Shown: positions 26,418-36,281, counted from the first letter of the stretch. The stretch is DNA of 64,000 nucleotides from Pseudomonas orientalis (GCF_002934065.1 NZ_CP018049.1:1796501-1860500), one strand, 5' to 3'. Translations and numbers: made by a program. Notes: generated by a model not told the origin, from the sequence alone.

Positions 26418-27107
26418 ATGAGCCAGACCGCGACGATTCTAGTCATTGATGACGAACCGCAGATCCGCAAATTCCTGCGCATCAGCCTGGCCTCCCAAGG
26501 CTATAAGGTGATCGAAGCCGGTACCGGCAACGAGGGCCTGGCTCAAGCAGCCCTGAGCAAACCGGATTTGCTCGTGCTGGACCTGGGCTTGCCCGATATG
26601 GACGGCCAGCAGGTGCTGCGCGAGTTCCGCGAGTGGTCGACGGTGCCGGTACTGGTGCTTTCGGTGCGGGCCAGCGAAGCGCAGAAGGTCGAAGCCCTTG
26701 ACGGTGGCGCCAATGACTACGTGACCAAACCGTTCGGCATTCAGGAGTTTCTCGCCCGCGTGCGCGCATTGTTGCGCCAGGCTCCGACGGGGGAAGCTCA
26801 GGAGGCTGCGTTGAGTTTCGGCCCGCTGACCGTGGACCTGGCCTACCGCCGCGTGCTGCTTGACGGCGCCGAAGTGGCACTGACCCGCAAGGAGTACGCG
26901 GTGCTGGCGCAACTGGCGCGGCATCCGGGGCGGGTGATTACCCAACAGCAATTGCTCAAGGATATCTGGGGGCCGACCCACACCGAAGACAGTCACTACC
27001 TGCGCATTGTGGTGGGCCATTTGCGCCAGAAGCTGGCGGATGACCCGGCGCAGCCGAGGTTTATCCTGACTGAGGCGGGTGTGGGGTATCGGTTGCTGGG
27101 GGCTTGA
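26418..27107 (+). CDS. kdpE: KDP operon response regulator KdpE
   Basis: A 229-residue OmpR/PhoB-type regulator. The receiver domain has the acidic pocket (VIDDEPQIRK), the phosphoacceptor Asp in LVLDLGLPDMDG and the conserved Lys in DYVTKPFG. The winged-helix output domain (about 130-227) has ALTRKEYAVLAQLARHPG and TEAGVGYRL. Activated by KdpD, it turns on kdpFABC, probably through the direct repeat upstream of kdpF. It ends the locus. Confidence 0.96.
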   Translation: MSQTATILVIDDEPQIRKFLRISLASQGYKVIEAGTGNEGLAQAALSKPDLLVLDLGLPDMDGQQVLREFREWSTVPVLVLSVRASEAQKVEALDGGANDYVTKPFGIQEFLARVRALLRQAPTGEAQEAALSFGPLTVDLAYRRVLLDGAEVALTRKEYAVLAQLARHPGRVITQQQLLKDIWGPTHTEDSHYLRIVVGHLRQKLADDPAQPRFILTEAGVGYRLLGA

Positions 27108-27126
27108 GTTTACCGCTGTCTGGACC

Positions 27127-27211
27127 GGCCTCATCGGGGGCAATCCCCCTCCCACACTTTGAATGTATTCACAAATCTAAATGTGGGAGGGGGCTTGCCC
27201 CCGATGAGGCC
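27127..27211. repeat. Inverted REP pair downstream of kdpE
   Basis: CCTCATCGGGGGCAATCCCC...CCCACA (27129-27156) faces TGTGGGAGGGGGCTTGCCCC...GATGAGG (27182-27209). It belongs to a different REP class from the two elements inside the kdp locus. It lies between the convergent ends of kdpE and the patatin gene and may also act as a bidirectional barrier. Confidence 0.88.
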
Positions 27212-27230
27212 CGCTCAGACACCCGCAATT

Positions 27231-28268
27231 TCAGGTCTGCTCACTCTCATACCGATCCAAGGTATCACTGGCAATTTCCCGGCCCAATGCGATCAACTCC
27301 GGCGCCTTGTAGAACTCGAAAAACCGGCAGACCCGCTTTGGCACGTTGATCAGCACATCCGGCGGGTAACCGGCGATCTTGTACTGTGCCAATGACGTCT
27401 GCATCACTTCGAAACTCTGGTTGATCAGGTCCAGCAGTGAGGCCGGCCCGACATTGTCGATGATGAACGAGCCCGTGGCCGACTTCGGCGCGCCGGGCTT
27501 TTCCGGTGCGGCGGCGGGTTGCTGGGATTCGGGTTCAGCCGACTCCAGCCACGGGTTGATCTCGGCAGCCTGGGCCTGCAAGGCTTCCTGCTCGAGCTTC
27601 ATCAACTGCTCGGCCTGTTTACGACGAAACGGCAGGTGCGAGCCCAATGATTTGGCCAGGCTGTTGAAGCGGCTTTTGAACGCCGGCGGGCGCTGGATCA
27701 CCGGCAGATGATAGTGCTTCTGGTTGGTGGCGTTGAGGTTGACCGCAATGATCAAGTCGCAATGGCTCGATACCACCGGCACGATGGGCAACGGGTTGAG
27801 CAAACCACCGTCCACCAGCATGCGATTGCCCTGCATCACCGGCGTGAACAGGCTGGGGATCGCTGCCGAGGCGCGCATGGCCTGGTGCAGGCAACCTTCC
27901 TGGAACCAGATTTCCTGTTGGTTGGTGAGGTCGGTGGCCACGGCGGTGTAGGGGATGCGCAGGTCTTCGATATTGATTTCGCCGACGATCTTGCGGATCT
28001 GCCCGAACACCTTTTCACCGCGAATCGCGCCCAGGCGAAAGCTCACATCCACCAGGCGCAATACGTCGAGGTAATCCAGGCTTTCGATCCAGTTTCGGTA
28101 CGCGTCCAGCTTGCCGGCGGCATAGATCCCGCCGACCACGGCGCCCATCGAGCAGCCGGCAATACAAGCGATGTCGTAGCCGCGTCGTTCGATTTCTTCG
28201 ATCACGCCGATATGGGCGTAGCCCCTGGCCCCGCCGGAGCCCAGCACCAAGGCAACACGTTTCTTCAT
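27231..28268 (-). CDS. Patatin-like phospholipase (RssA-like)
   Basis: A 345-residue protein. The start is placed at the ATG at 28268 (MKKRVALVLGSGGARG) with AAGGATC upstream. All patatin catalytic elements are present: the glycine-rich oxyanion loop GSGGARGYAH, the nucleophile elbow GCSMG, and the Asp of the dyad in VDGGLLNPLP. It would hydrolyse acyl lipids in the cytoplasm or at the inner membrane. The C-terminal third holds a Pro/Ala-rich, variable linker (about 240-275). There is no signal peptide, and substrate and regulation are unknown. Confidence 0.9.
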   Translation of the reverse strand: MKKRVALVLGSGGARGYAHIGVIEEIERRGYDIACIAGCSMGAVVGGIYAAGKLDAYRNWIESLDYLDVLRLVDVSFRLGAIRGEKVFGQIRKIVGEINIEDLRIPYTAVATDLTNQQEIWFQEGCLHQAMRASAAIPSLFTPVMQGNRMLVDGGLLNPLPIVPVVSSHCDLIIAVNLNATNQKHYHLPVIQRPPAFKSRFNSLAKSLGSHLPFRRKQAEQLMKLEQEALQAQAAEINPWLESAEPESQQPAAAPEKPGAPKSATGSFIIDNVGPASLLDLINQSFEVMQTSLAQYKIAGYPPDVLINVPKRVCRFFEFYKAPELIALGREIASDTLDRYESEQT

Positions 28269-28485
28269 GACCCGATCCTTCGCAATACAGGTGCCCACAA
28301 TGCACCCATCCAGGGGGCGGCTTCAATCCTCGGTGAGCCCTGATAATATTTTTCCAGAATCGCCACGAGGCTCGGGTATGCTCTGGCAATAGGTACTACC
28401 GATTTCAGGCTAGGGACAAGGCACTTTTTCCTGTAGGCATCGTCTACAGGCTACGACAGATTTTGTATATTTTGAGGTGTCATCA

Positions 28486-28764
28486 ATGAAAGCCTGGATG
28501 TGTGTACCTGTGCTCCTGTTGGCCTTGGCGGGCTGTGCCGGGAAAACCGCGTATCGCGACAGCTGTGGGTCGCAGTTGGATGCTGCCTGGAAAGAGCTGG
28601 ACCTGGCCAAGGCCGAGGGCTTCGCCGGCACCGTCAGCTATTCCAAGGCGTTGTCGCTGTTGACGGGGGCCAAGACCCAGCAACAATTCGAAGCGTTCGA
28701 GGGCTGTTCCAACAAGGCCGAGAAGGCGCGCTTCTATATCCGTGAGTCACGCGCCGGGCGTTGA
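28486..28764 (+). CDS. Small Cys-rich lipoprotein
   Basis: A 92-residue protein with a signal peptide ending in the lipobox LALAGC (Cys near residue 17), so it is probably lipidated. The mature part holds two further cysteines (DSCGSQ and EGCSN) that could form a disulphide and an all-helical pattern (AWKELDLAKAEGF, YSKALSLLTGAKT). GAGG lies 8 bases before the ATG at 28486; a GTG at 28477 is less likely. Resembles small conserved Pseudomonas lipoproteins of unknown function. Confidence 0.75.
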   Translation: MKAWMCVPVLLLALAGCAGKTAYRDSCGSQLDAAWKELDLAKAEGFAGTVSYSKALSLLTGAKTQQQFEAFEGCSNKAEKARFYIRESRAGR

Positions 28765-28812
28765 TCTAGGCACGAACACGAATAGGGCTTTTCATCGCAA
28801 AGGGAGGGCAGG

Positions 28813-29574
28813 ATGTCATCGCTGGTCAATCAGTTAGTCGCTCAGGTCATTGGCCTGGAGGTAGGGTTACTGAGCTGCCAGGCTCGTCTTGCCTCGCTCA
28901 CCGACGGTGAAGCCCTGCATGATCTGCGCACCACGGTGCGGCGGCTGCGCAGCCTGTTGCGCCCCTTGCGCGGGTTACCCGGTGTCGAACAGCTTGAATC
29001 CGCCGCCCGCACGGTCGGCCAACTGACCACGCCATTGCGTGATCGTGAAGTGCTGGCGGCTTACTTGCACCAGCATGGGCATCATGAGGCGGCCGAGCGA
29101 CGTTTGCGCTTGCAACCTGAGGCCTATCGCCAGGTTGCGCAAAGCCCGGAGCTGGCCCACCTGCTGCAAATCCTCGATGCGTTTCCACGGTTTATCCGTG
29201 CCTCCCAACACCAGAAATTGCTCAAGGACCTGCGCTCGCGCATCCAGAAGCGCCTGGCCAAGCAATGGAAAACCCTTGAGCACGAGCTCAAAGATCCCGA
29301 GCATGATCGCCATCGTTTGCGCTTGCTGATCAAACGCGTGCGCTACGCAGCCGAAGCCTATCCCGAGTTGGACAAGCTGCCGGTCCGCGCCATGGCCGCT
29401 TTGAAAAAAGCACAGGGCGTCCTGGGTGATTGGCATGACTGCTGGCAATGGCTGCTCCAGGCCGAGCACCAGGCTGACCTGCAACCGTGCATTGCGACCT
29501 GGCGTGCTGCCATGGTCAAGGCCGAGGCACGGGCGGATCGAGTGCTGGCCAAACTAAGCGCCGGTTGTTTCTGA
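28813..29574 (+). CDS. CHAD domain-containing protein
   Basis: A 253-residue all-helical cytoplasmic protein. The CHAD signature is visible as ALHDLRTTVRRLRSLLRPLR near residue 35 and HRLRLLIKRVRYAAEAYPEL near residue 160, giving the conserved His and basic residues that line the domain's positively charged pore. CHAD proteins bind polyphosphate or other polyanions. Here it stands alone, without a CYTH domain. AGGGAGGGCAGG precedes the ATG. There are no other polyphosphate genes nearby. Confidence 0.88.
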   Translation: MSSLVNQLVAQVIGLEVGLLSCQARLASLTDGEALHDLRTTVRRLRSLLRPLRGLPGVEQLESAARTVGQLTTPLRDREVLAAYLHQHGHHEAAERRLRLQPEAYRQVAQSPELAHLLQILDAFPRFIRASQHQKLLKDLRSRIQKRLAKQWKTLEHELKDPEHDRHRLRLLIKRVRYAAEAYPELDKLPVRAMAALKKAQGVLGDWHDCWQWLLQAEHQADLQPCIATWRAAMVKAEARADRVLAKLSAGCF

Positions 29575-29663
29575 ACCGGTCCGGCTTTTGGCCGGAATAG
29601 GCGCTGTACCTGGCGGGGCGGATGGTTAAGATCCCCTCATCGTTTGCTTGATGTGAGGTCGCC

Positions 29664-30461
29664 ATGCGCTTTAGTGATTTGCTCGACGCTGCTCGCAGCC
29701 ACCCGTTGGATGTCACCATTCCCGCCGAATGGGCCCAGGGCCGCGCCACTTTTGGTGGTTTGGTCGCCGCCTTGCAGTACCAGGCCTTGCGGGCGCAAGT
29801 ACCGGCAGACCGACCGCTGCGCTCACTGGCGATCACCTTCGTGGGCCCGGTGGCGCCGGATCTGCCGGCCAGTTATGAAGTTGAAGTATTGCGCGAGGGC
29901 AAGGCCGTCAGCCAATTGCTGGGCCGTGTGGTGCAGAACGGCGAAGTGGCGACCCTGGTCCAGGCCAGTTTCGGTGCGTCCCGCGAGTCGCAAATCGATG
30001 TGGCGAGCGAGCCGCCACCGGTGTTCAAACATTGGGATGAGTGCCAGGAGCTGCCCTATATCAGCGGCGTCACGCCGGAATTCATGCGACACCTGGCCAT
30101 GCGCTGGAGCGTCGGCGGCCTGCCGTTTACCGGCAATAAATCCCGTGAAATGGGCGGTTGGGTGCGTTTGCGTGGGGATGTGAAGGAAGAGCCACTGACC
30201 GAGGCGCATATCCTCGCACTGGTCGATGCCTGGCCCCCGGCGTTGCTCCCGCACCTCAAGAAACCGGCGCCGGGCAGCACCCTGACCTGGACCATCGAGT
30301 TCATCCAGCCACTGCAGAACCTGACTACACTCGACTGGTGCCAATATCACGTCAACATCGAACACGCCCGCGACGGCTACGGCCATGCCGCCGCCGCGCT
30401 CTGGAGCCCGACCGGCGAATTGATCGCCCTCAGCCGCCAGACCGTGGTGGTCTTCGCCTGA
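29664..30461 (+). CDS. Acyl-CoA thioesterase-like protein (TesB-type double hotdog)
   Basis: A 265-residue protein with the layout of the thioesterase-like superfamily: an N-terminal hotdog containing ATFGGLVAALQYQALRAQVP and SLAITFVGPVAPDLPASYEV, and a C-terminal hotdog with LTWTIEFIQPLQ and DGYGHAAAALWSPTGELIA, which carries the typical conserved Asp/Gln region. It likely hydrolyses acyl-CoA thioesters in the cytoplasm. The substrate is unknown. A GAGGTCGCC site precedes the start. Confidence 0.85.
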   Translation: MRFSDLLDAARSHPLDVTIPAEWAQGRATFGGLVAALQYQALRAQVPADRPLRSLAITFVGPVAPDLPASYEVEVLREGKAVSQLLGRVVQNGEVATLVQASFGASRESQIDVASEPPPVFKHWDECQELPYISGVTPEFMRHLAMRWSVGGLPFTGNKSREMGGWVRLRGDVKEEPLTEAHILALVDAWPPALLPHLKKPAPGSTLTWTIEFIQPLQNLTTLDWCQYHVNIEHARDGYGHAAAALWSPTGELIALSRQTVVVFA

Positions 30462-30464
30462 CGC

Positions 30465-30827
30465 TCAACGCGGGTGGCGCTGGCGCCAGGCCCGCCACCA
30501 GCTACCGCTGATCACAAAGCGCGGGAACGTCACGAACTGCTCGACCACCAGGCGTTGCACCGCGTCCTTACGGTCGCTGAACGGCTCACTGGCCTGGGCT
30601 TCCAGGCTATGGCCGTGACGCTGCAACGCCAGGCCCGCCAGGACCCCGATCACGCCGATGGCGACACTGACCATGCTCAGGCTGAACACACCGGAGACGA
30701 TCAACAGGAAGCCGATGATGAACAGCGGCACGGCAATCAGGTGCAAGGCCAGGTTGGCCGGGTGCTGATGGTTTTGTGGGTAATGACGCCATTGCCAGGC
30801 GGGGAGATTGGGATGACGTTTGCCCAT
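30465..30827 (-). CDS. Mpo1-like (DUF962) membrane protein
   Basis: A 120-residue protein with an N-terminal HYPQNHQHPANLALHLIAVP motif, two membrane segments (about 28-50 and 52-68) and a second HGHSLEAQ histidine motif. These resemble the two conserved His motifs of the Mpo1/DUF962 family, whose yeast member is an iron-dependent fatty-acid alpha-dioxygenase. The bacterial function is unknown. It is convergent with the thioesterase, ending 3 bases from its stop, which might hint at a shared lipid substrate. Confidence 0.7.
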   Translation of the reverse strand: MGKRHPNLPAWQWRHYPQNHQHPANLALHLIAVPLFIIGFLLIVSGVFSLSMVSVAIGVIGVLAGLALQRHGHSLEAQASEPFSDRKDAVQRLVVEQFVTFPRFVISGSWWRAWRQRHPR

Positions 30828-30944
30828 GATGGTGAGTCCTCTGTCCGTTGAAACAACTTGGGGGAAGTTTAGGCGGGGGAGGGTGGGGCGGCGAATTGGG
30901 GTTGGCTATGGGGGTTATAGAGGGGTCGTTATGGTGTACATCTT

Positions 30945-31700
30945 TCAAGCCCAAATGACACAGTCATGATCATCCATATGGACTAGAAACGTAAGTTCTC
31001 TATCCGTTATCCAGAATGGGTATCCAGAGGTCTCACCTAAAATAGATGTGATATTTTGCGCATCGTCAACTTCCCAGCCTCTGTACCTTGAATCAAACAC
31101 TAAAAAAATCAGATTTAACCTCTGCCCCTCTATTTGTGCCTTTTTGTACGCGCCATTCGGTCGGAAATGACTTCCCATATTGGTCCTTGCCCCATTTGGA
31201 TACGCTGTACTCATCCTTGGGTATGCCTGCTCTGCGAAAGGCCTCATCCACACCTCTACGCATTTGCTCGTAATTACTACCGTTTTTTTGCGCCAGTCCA
31301 GATCGACATCAGAGTTGAACTTCCAAGTCCATCCATTTTGGGACTGCGGACAATCTGTGGGTACACAAGTTAACCCTAATGGATTCACCCAACCCGTAGG
31401 ATTGGGCACGTACTGGTACCCATTGATCCCACCCGCCAGCTCACCGGATCCGGCGTCAGGTAACGGCCAATATCCGGATGGTAGTAGCGATGCCGGTTGT
31501 AGTGCAGGCCGCTTTCCTGGTCGTAGTAGTGGCCTTGGAAACGTAGCGGGTTGTCGATTTTGCCGACGTCGAGGCGGCTGATTTCGCCGTAGGCGCGGTA
31601 GTGGGCGGACCAGATGATGTCGCCTTCGGGACTGGTGAGATCTCGGGCGGCGGCAGCAGGCGTATCCAGGCCACCATTGCTGACAAGTAGATAAACAGCA
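30945..31700 (-). pseudogene. Rhs-family polymorphic toxin, C-terminal remnant
   Basis: Read from about 31690 leftwards, one frame gives Rhs-core sequence including TSPEGDIIWSAHYRAYGEI, NPLRFQGHYYDQESGLHYN and RYYHPDIGRYLTPDPV. Near 31441 one base is missing and the reading continues in another frame as NGYQYVPNPTGWVNPLGL, the usual boundary before the variable toxin domain. At a run of seven T on the + strand (31283-31289) a second single-base shift is needed to recover a toxin-like stretch with DEAFRRAGIPKDEY, KWGKDQYGKSFPTEW and GAEV, which resembles the polymorphic toxin type 17 domain as I recall it. The remainder to 30945 (DDAQNITSILGETSGYPFW) does not belong to that domain and could be the end of an immunity gene. 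Confidence 0.75.
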
Positions 31701-31997
31701 GCGGCTCGTTACTGAGCACCAGAAAACCCTGGGCGAGCGTGTCCTTGCCCAGTTTCAGTAGTTCATCGAGTTCGGCCTGGGAAAGGTACTGCAGCAACCC
31801 AGTGCCGAGCCGCTGAAAAAGCTTTCAGCCCAGGCGTCGAACGTGTTCAGGCAATTGCGCAAATCCTGGAGGACGCGTTCAACATCCGGCGCTTCGGGGT
31901 CCATGGGTGCCAGGACGAAGCTGGCCAGCGCCGGAATCAAAACACAGCCCCGATAACCGGGACCGTAACGAAAAGAACCATCTGCAATCCCTCGCAC
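31700..31997 (-). pseudogene. Broken unknown gene fused upstream of the Rhs remnant
   Basis: Beginning near a GTG at 31997 the reverse strand encodes an acidic, helical sequence (MDPEAPDVERVLQDLRNCL and NTFDAWAESFF) that shifts frame once near 31810, at a run of five T on the coding strand, then continues as LLQYLSQAELDELLKLGKDT and a hydrophobic tail (LLFIYLSAMVAWI). It then runs into the Rhs frame. I do not recognise the family. It may be part of the original Rhs N-terminal region or another gene brought next to it by deletion. Confidence 0.4.
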
Positions 31998-32024
31998 TGA
32001 ATGATCAGGCGAGGGACTTTGCAG
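31982..32024. repeat. Stem-loop upstream of the Rhs remnant
   Basis: CTGCAATCCCTCGC and GCGAGGGACTTTGCAG form an imperfect inverted repeat around about 12 bases. It is not followed by a T-run. It may be the edge of a small mobile or dispersed element at this decayed locus. Confidence 0.5.
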
Positions 32025-32137
32025 AGGTTCCCAGGTAAAAGAAGTCGGCGTTATTCGCGGGGACGGCGAGGGGTTTCGTTTTAATCTCAGGTCGGCTGCG
32101 ACATGGTTGTAGGAGTCGGATTACGGGCTGAACGGTC

Positions 32138-33619
32138 CTACAGCTTCAACTGCCCAATCGCCTTACTCAATTCCCCCGCCAACGTCGCCAGTTCATTACT
32201 GGTGGTCGCCGAATCCACAGTCTGCTGCACGGTATTCTCGGTCACATCACGAATACTCACCACGGCGCGGTTCATCTCTTCGGCGACATGGCTCTGCTGT
32301 TCGGCGGCCACCGCAATCTGGGTGTTGCTCTCACGCATCTGCGCGACGGCGCCGGTGATTTCGGCGAGTGCGGCGCCGGCTTCCTGGGCCTGTTGCACGC
32401 AGTCATCGGCCTTGAGCGAGCTTTCCTGCATGAAGTCCACCGCGTCGCGGGTACCGGCTTGCAGCGCCGAGACCATGCGGGTGATTTCGTCGGTGGAGCT
32501 CTGCACGCGCTTGGCCAGGTTGCGCACTTCGTCGGCGACCACCGCAAAGCCACGGCCCATTTCGCCGGCGCGGGCAGCTTCGATGGCGGCGTTGAGGGCG
32601 AGCAAATTGGTCTGTTCGGCGATGCTGTGGATCACCCCGACCACGCCGTTGATTTTCTGGCTGTCTTCGGCGAGTTTCTGGATCATCTCAGCGGTCTGCT
32701 GCACACCGGTGGACAGTCCGGCAATCGAACGTTGCACACGTGTGACCACTTCCTGGCCGCTGCCGGCTAGGGTGTCGGCGGTTTGCGAGAGGTCGCGGGT
32801 GGCCCCGGCGTGCTGGGCAATATGGTGAACGGTGGCGGTCATCTCGTTGATCGCCGTGGCGGCTTGGTCGGTCTCGCTTTGCTGGCCGAGCATGCCGTGC
32901 TGCACCTCGTTCATGCTGCTGGCCAGGCGTGCGGCGCCCTCGTCCAATTGCCTGGCGGTACGGGCCACGGTGTTGACCACGCGTTGGTAGCCGGCTTGCA
33001 TGGCGTTGAAGGCATTGGCCATCTGCCCGACTTCATCCTTGCAGGCCAGCGGCACCCGGGCGGACAGGTCGCCGGTCTTCTCTACATGGAGCATCACGTC
33101 CTTGAGGGTGTTGAGCTGGCTGAGCAGGAAGCGGATCAGCAGTTGTGAGGCGCCGAGCATCGCCAGCATCAGGATCGCCACCGCCACCGCATAATTGACG
33201 AAGCGTTCGCCGAACACCTGGCGCAGGCTTGGCGCGTAGGCGAGTACGGCGACCTGTTGTCCGTCGGCGCGGCGGATGACCTCTGCGCCCAGCAGCGGGT
33301 CTACGCCGAACAAGGGCAGGTGACTGAGCTCGACCCAGCCGCTGGCACCTTGCAATGCGGACAGGTCCTGGCCTGGCCGTTGTGGCGCCTGGTCGCGGGT
33401 GAAGGTCAGCCAGTTCTCGCCAATGGGCAGTGTCTTGTCGGCCGGCCAGGTGTTGAGCAACTGCGCCTGGGCGTGGGCCGAAACCCGAGCCGCCTGGCTG
33501 CGAGCCTGTTGTTCGAGCTGGACGGCATACAGCACCAGCAGCAAAGTGGTGATGAAAGCCACCGCGTTGACGGCCCAGAATTTGTACTTCAGTGAGATAT
33601 TGCTAAGCCAGGCACCCAT
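32138..33619 (-). CDS. Methyl-accepting chemotaxis protein
   Basis: A 493-residue transmembrane chemoreceptor. The ATG at 33619 ([15 protein letters not shown]) is preferred over an upstream in-frame one. A first membrane segment (about 15-35) is followed by a small periplasmic sensor domain of about 130 residues, a second segment near 175-195, a HAMP domain, and the signalling domain with the highly conserved hairpin tip [20 protein letters not shown] and [17 protein letters not shown]. It passes ligand signals to CheA/CheW. The ligand is unknown and no che genes are nearby, as is usual for dispersed pseudomonad receptors. Confidence 0.93.
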   Translation of the reverse strand: MGAWLSNISLKYKFWAVNAVAFITTLLLVLYAVQLEQQARSQAARVSAHAQAQLLNTWPADKTLPIGENWLTFTRDQAPQRPGQDLSALQGASGWVELSHLPLFGVDPLLGAEVIRRADGQQVAVLAYAPSLRQVFGERFVNYAVAVAILMLAMLGASQLLIRFLLSQLNTLKDVMLHVEKTGDLSARVPLACKDEVGQMANAFNAMQAGYQRVVNTVARTARQLDEGAARLASSMNEVQHGMLGQQSETDQAATAINEMTATVHHIAQHAGATRDLSQTADTLAGSGQEVVTRVQRSIAGLSTGVQQTAEMIQKLAEDSQKINGVVGVIHSIAEQTNLLALNAAIEAARAGEMGRGFAVVADEVRNLAKRVQSSTDEITRMVSALQAGTRDAVDFMQESSLKADDCVQQAQEAGAALAEITGAVAQMRESNTQIAVAAEQQSHVAEEMNRAVVSIRDVTENTVQQTVDSATTSNELATLAGELSKAIGQLKL

Positions 33620-33714
33620 GGAGGTTTTCTCTGATAGCGGAAACAGCATTGGCAAGGTGCCATTATTGTGCCGCTACTCAGGAAAGGGTTTTTGACATGG
33701 GTCAATGCGCCGCA

Positions 33715-34521
33715 TCACTCCACGGCCGGCAGTCCAAAAAAAGCACGGGCACAGGCGGTACTGTGCAGCGCCAGGTCTTCCAGGGTTTCATTGCGATGCA
33801 GGGCAACTTCGCGCAGCACTTCGGTCAGGAACGCGGGCTCATTGCGGCCGTTTTTCGGTTTGGGGCGCAACGTACGTGGCAGCAGGTAGGGCGCATCACT
33901 TTCCAGCATCAGACGGCCACGGGGAATTTCCCTGACCAATGGGTGCAGATGCGTTCCACGGCGCTCGTCGCAGATCCAGCCGGTGATACCAATGTGCAGG
34001 TCAAGGTCGAGGTAACTGAACAGAGCCTCTTGTTCGCCGGTGAAGCAATGCACCACGGCGGCGGGCAGGTGGTCACGGTAGTCCTTGAGGATCTCCAGCA
34101 GGCGCTGGTCGGCGTCGCGTTCGTGAAGGAACACCGGCAGTTTCAGTTCGACGGCCAGGGCCAGGTGTTCCTCGAGGACTTTTTCCTGCTGCGGACGCGG
34201 CGAAAAGTCGCGGTTGAAATCCAGTCCGCACTCGCCGACGGCACGCACGCGCGTTTCGTTGAGCAGGCCACGCAAGCGCTGGGCGCTGTCGCTGTTCCAG
34301 GTACTGGCGGAGTGGGGGTGGATGCCGGCGGTACTGAACAGGCGTTGCGCGCTTTCATCGAGGTTTACGCACAGCTCCAGGGCTTGCTCGCTGCCTTCGG
34401 TACTGGTACCGGTGAGGACCAATTGTTGCACGCCGGCGGCGTAGGCACGCTCGAGAACGGCCGAGTGCCTCTCGTCGAAACTGGGGTTGGTCAGGTTGAC
34501 GCCGATATCAATGAGTTGCAT
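33715..34521 (-). CDS. tatD: TatD-family metal-dependent 3'-5' DNase
   Basis: A 268-residue TIM-barrel hydrolase beginning [16 protein letters not shown]. The DIGVNL start, where many relatives have DxHxH, is the form seen in E. coli TatD itself. Further metal ligands lie in [20 protein letters not shown] and SDAPYL. It is a cytoplasmic nuclease acting on single-stranded DNA or RNA ends. Length fits (about 260). It is transcribed on its own, convergent with nothing close by, and divergent from the lytic transglycosylase. Confidence 0.9.
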   Translation of the reverse strand: MQLIDIGVNLTNPSFDERHSAVLERAYAAGVQQLVLTGTSTEGSEQALELCVNLDESAQRLFSTAGIHPHSASTWNSDSAQRLRGLLNETRVRAVGECGLDFNRDFSPRPQQEKVLEEHLALAVELKLPVFLHERDADQRLLEILKDYRDHLPAAVVHCFTGEQEALFSYLDLDLHIGITGWICDERRGTHLHPLVREIPRGRLMLESDAPYLLPRTLRPKPKNGRNEPAFLTEVLREVALHRNETLEDLALHSTACARAFFGLPAVE

Positions 34522-34756
34522 GGTGCTACCTCCGCCTGCGGCCGGAAAGCATATCAGAGCTGTAGATTTATAAGAAAAACGAAGAACTACAACGCGTTAT
34601 AGCTGTCTTTGAACGTCGCCAGCGACATTGTGCCGGGCCCGTTGCCTCTCACCGTGTCGCCGTTGCACGCTTTGCCAGCGCATAAAGCGCTCTGTTTCTG
34701 ACGCCCAACACCTCGTTTTGATGAAGGCGTTGGCCAGTATTCTTTCCGGAGAGCGG

Positions 34757-36178
34757 ATGATCCGACCCTCGGCGTTGCTTATGATGTGCGTGACGTTACT
34801 GCTGCCCCTGACGGCGGTCGCGCGTCTGGAAGGGCCGCTCGAAGTAACCAAGCCCGGCAAGGTGCGTGACCTGGCAGAGATTCGCTCCAGTCGCACCCTG
34901 CGTGTATTGGTCAACCAGAGCCGTAACAGCTCAGGTGAAGTGCAGGGCCAGTCTATCGGTGTCGAATACCATCGCTTGCGTGCTTTCGAACAATACCTCA
35001 ATGGCCGGGCCCGCGATGGGCAGGCAATCAACCTCAAGATCATCCCAAGGGCCAAGGACCAGTTGCTCGGCGCGCTGGCCCGTGGCGAAGGCGACCTGGT
35101 GGCCCCCGGCGAATTGCTGGACATGAAGGCCGCGCACAGGATCAGCACCAGTGACCCTATCGCCAGCGACGTGCCGTTGTGGCTGGTCGGCGTCAAGGGT
35201 GAGCGACGGTTTACCAAACTGGAACAGTTGTCGGGCCGCACCCTGGCGTTGACCACCGGCAGTGCGGCGGCGGATGCGATCAGCCAGGTCAACCAGAAAC
35301 TGGCCCTGCACAAGCGCCCGCCGATCAAGGTGGAATGGGTCGACCCGAGTCTGGCGGTGGAGGACGTGCTGGAGATGGTGCAGGCCGGGATCTTTCACCT
35401 GACCATCGTTGAAAAACCGATTGCCGAGCGCTGGTCGAAAATCCTGCCCAGGTTGCGCTTTGACAAGCAGGTGGTCATCAGCGAGCCGGGCGACGAGTAC
35501 TGGTTTGTGCGCCAGGATGCTTCAATGCTGCGGGCAAGCATCGATCGTTTCCTCAAGACCTACCACACGCCTTCCGATCAGGATGTGGCGTTCCAGCGTA
35601 TCTATCGACGTCTCTACCAGGTGCGTAACCCGTTGGCCCGCGCCGATCGTCAACGCCTGGAGAAACTGCGCCCGGTCCTGCAAAAGCATGCGCGCGAGCA
35701 AGGCATGGACTGGTTGAACCTGGCCGCGCTGGCATTCAAGGAGTCTGCGCTGGACCCTGGCGCACGCAACAGCGGTGGGCCTACAGGTTTGATGCAGATC
35801 ACGCCCTCGGCGGCGCAGCGCGTAGGCGTGAACAATATCGAGAATCTGGACAGTAATGTGCAGGCAGGCGCGCGCTACCTGGCCATGATCCGTCGCAAGT
35901 TCTTTGCCAGCCCCAGGCTCAACGAGCGTGAACGCATGGCCTTTGTGCTGGCCGCGTATAACATGGGGCCGGAGCGGGTGCAGGGGATGCGCACCGAAGC
36001 CCGGCGTCGGGGGCTCAACCCCAATCAGTGGTTCTTCCAGGTTGAGCGCATTGCCATGGAGCAGGTAGGGATGGGCGGCGTCAGCTATGTTAATAGCGTC
36101 AACAAATACTATCTGGCGTTCGACCGGGAGCGGGAGTCCCTGGAGCCGTCGACGCCGAACGTTGCGTCGCGTAAATAA
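34757..36178 (+). CDS. MltF-like lytic transglycosylase
   Basis: A 473-residue exported enzyme. The ATG at 34757 is chosen because GGAGAG precedes it and a signal peptide follows (SALLMMCVTLLLPLTAVA). An N-terminal solute-binding-type domain (about 40-270: RTLRVLVNQSRNSSGEVQG, GEGDLVAPGELL) precedes an SLT domain with the catalytic Glu in LAFKESALDPGA, then GLMQITPSAAQRVGV and AAYNMGPERVQGM. This two-domain plan is that of MltF, which cleaves peptidoglycan to 1,6-anhydromuropeptides and can be allosterically controlled. I see no lipobox, unlike some lytic transglycosylases. Confidence 0.88.
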   Translation: MIRPSALLMMCVTLLLPLTAVARLEGPLEVTKPGKVRDLAEIRSSRTLRVLVNQSRNSSGEVQGQSIGVEYHRLRAFEQYLNGRARDGQAINLKIIPRAKDQLLGALARGEGDLVAPGELLDMKAAHRISTSDPIASDVPLWLVGVKGERRFTKLEQLSGRTLALTTGSAAADAISQVNQKLALHKRPPIKVEWVDPSLAVEDVLEMVQAGIFHLTIVEKPIAERWSKILPRLRFDKQVVISEPGDEYWFVRQDASMLRASIDRFLKTYHTPSDQDVAFQRIYRRLYQVRNPLARADRQRLEKLRPVLQKHAREQGMDWLNLAALAFKESALDPGARNSGGPTGLMQITPSAAQRVGVNNIENLDSNVQAGARYLAMIRRKFFASPRLNERERMAFVLAAYNMGPERVQGMRTEARRRGLNPNQWFFQVERIAMEQVGMGGVSYVNSVNKYYLAFDRERESLEPSTPNVASRK

Positions 36179-36281
36179 TCGAATTTGTCGATGGTGATAA
36201 TGCAGTTTTTTGGCTTTTATCATTGTTTAAACTGATTAATATAGCGGCCAACCAACCCCTATCTGAAAAAGGATTTACCTC

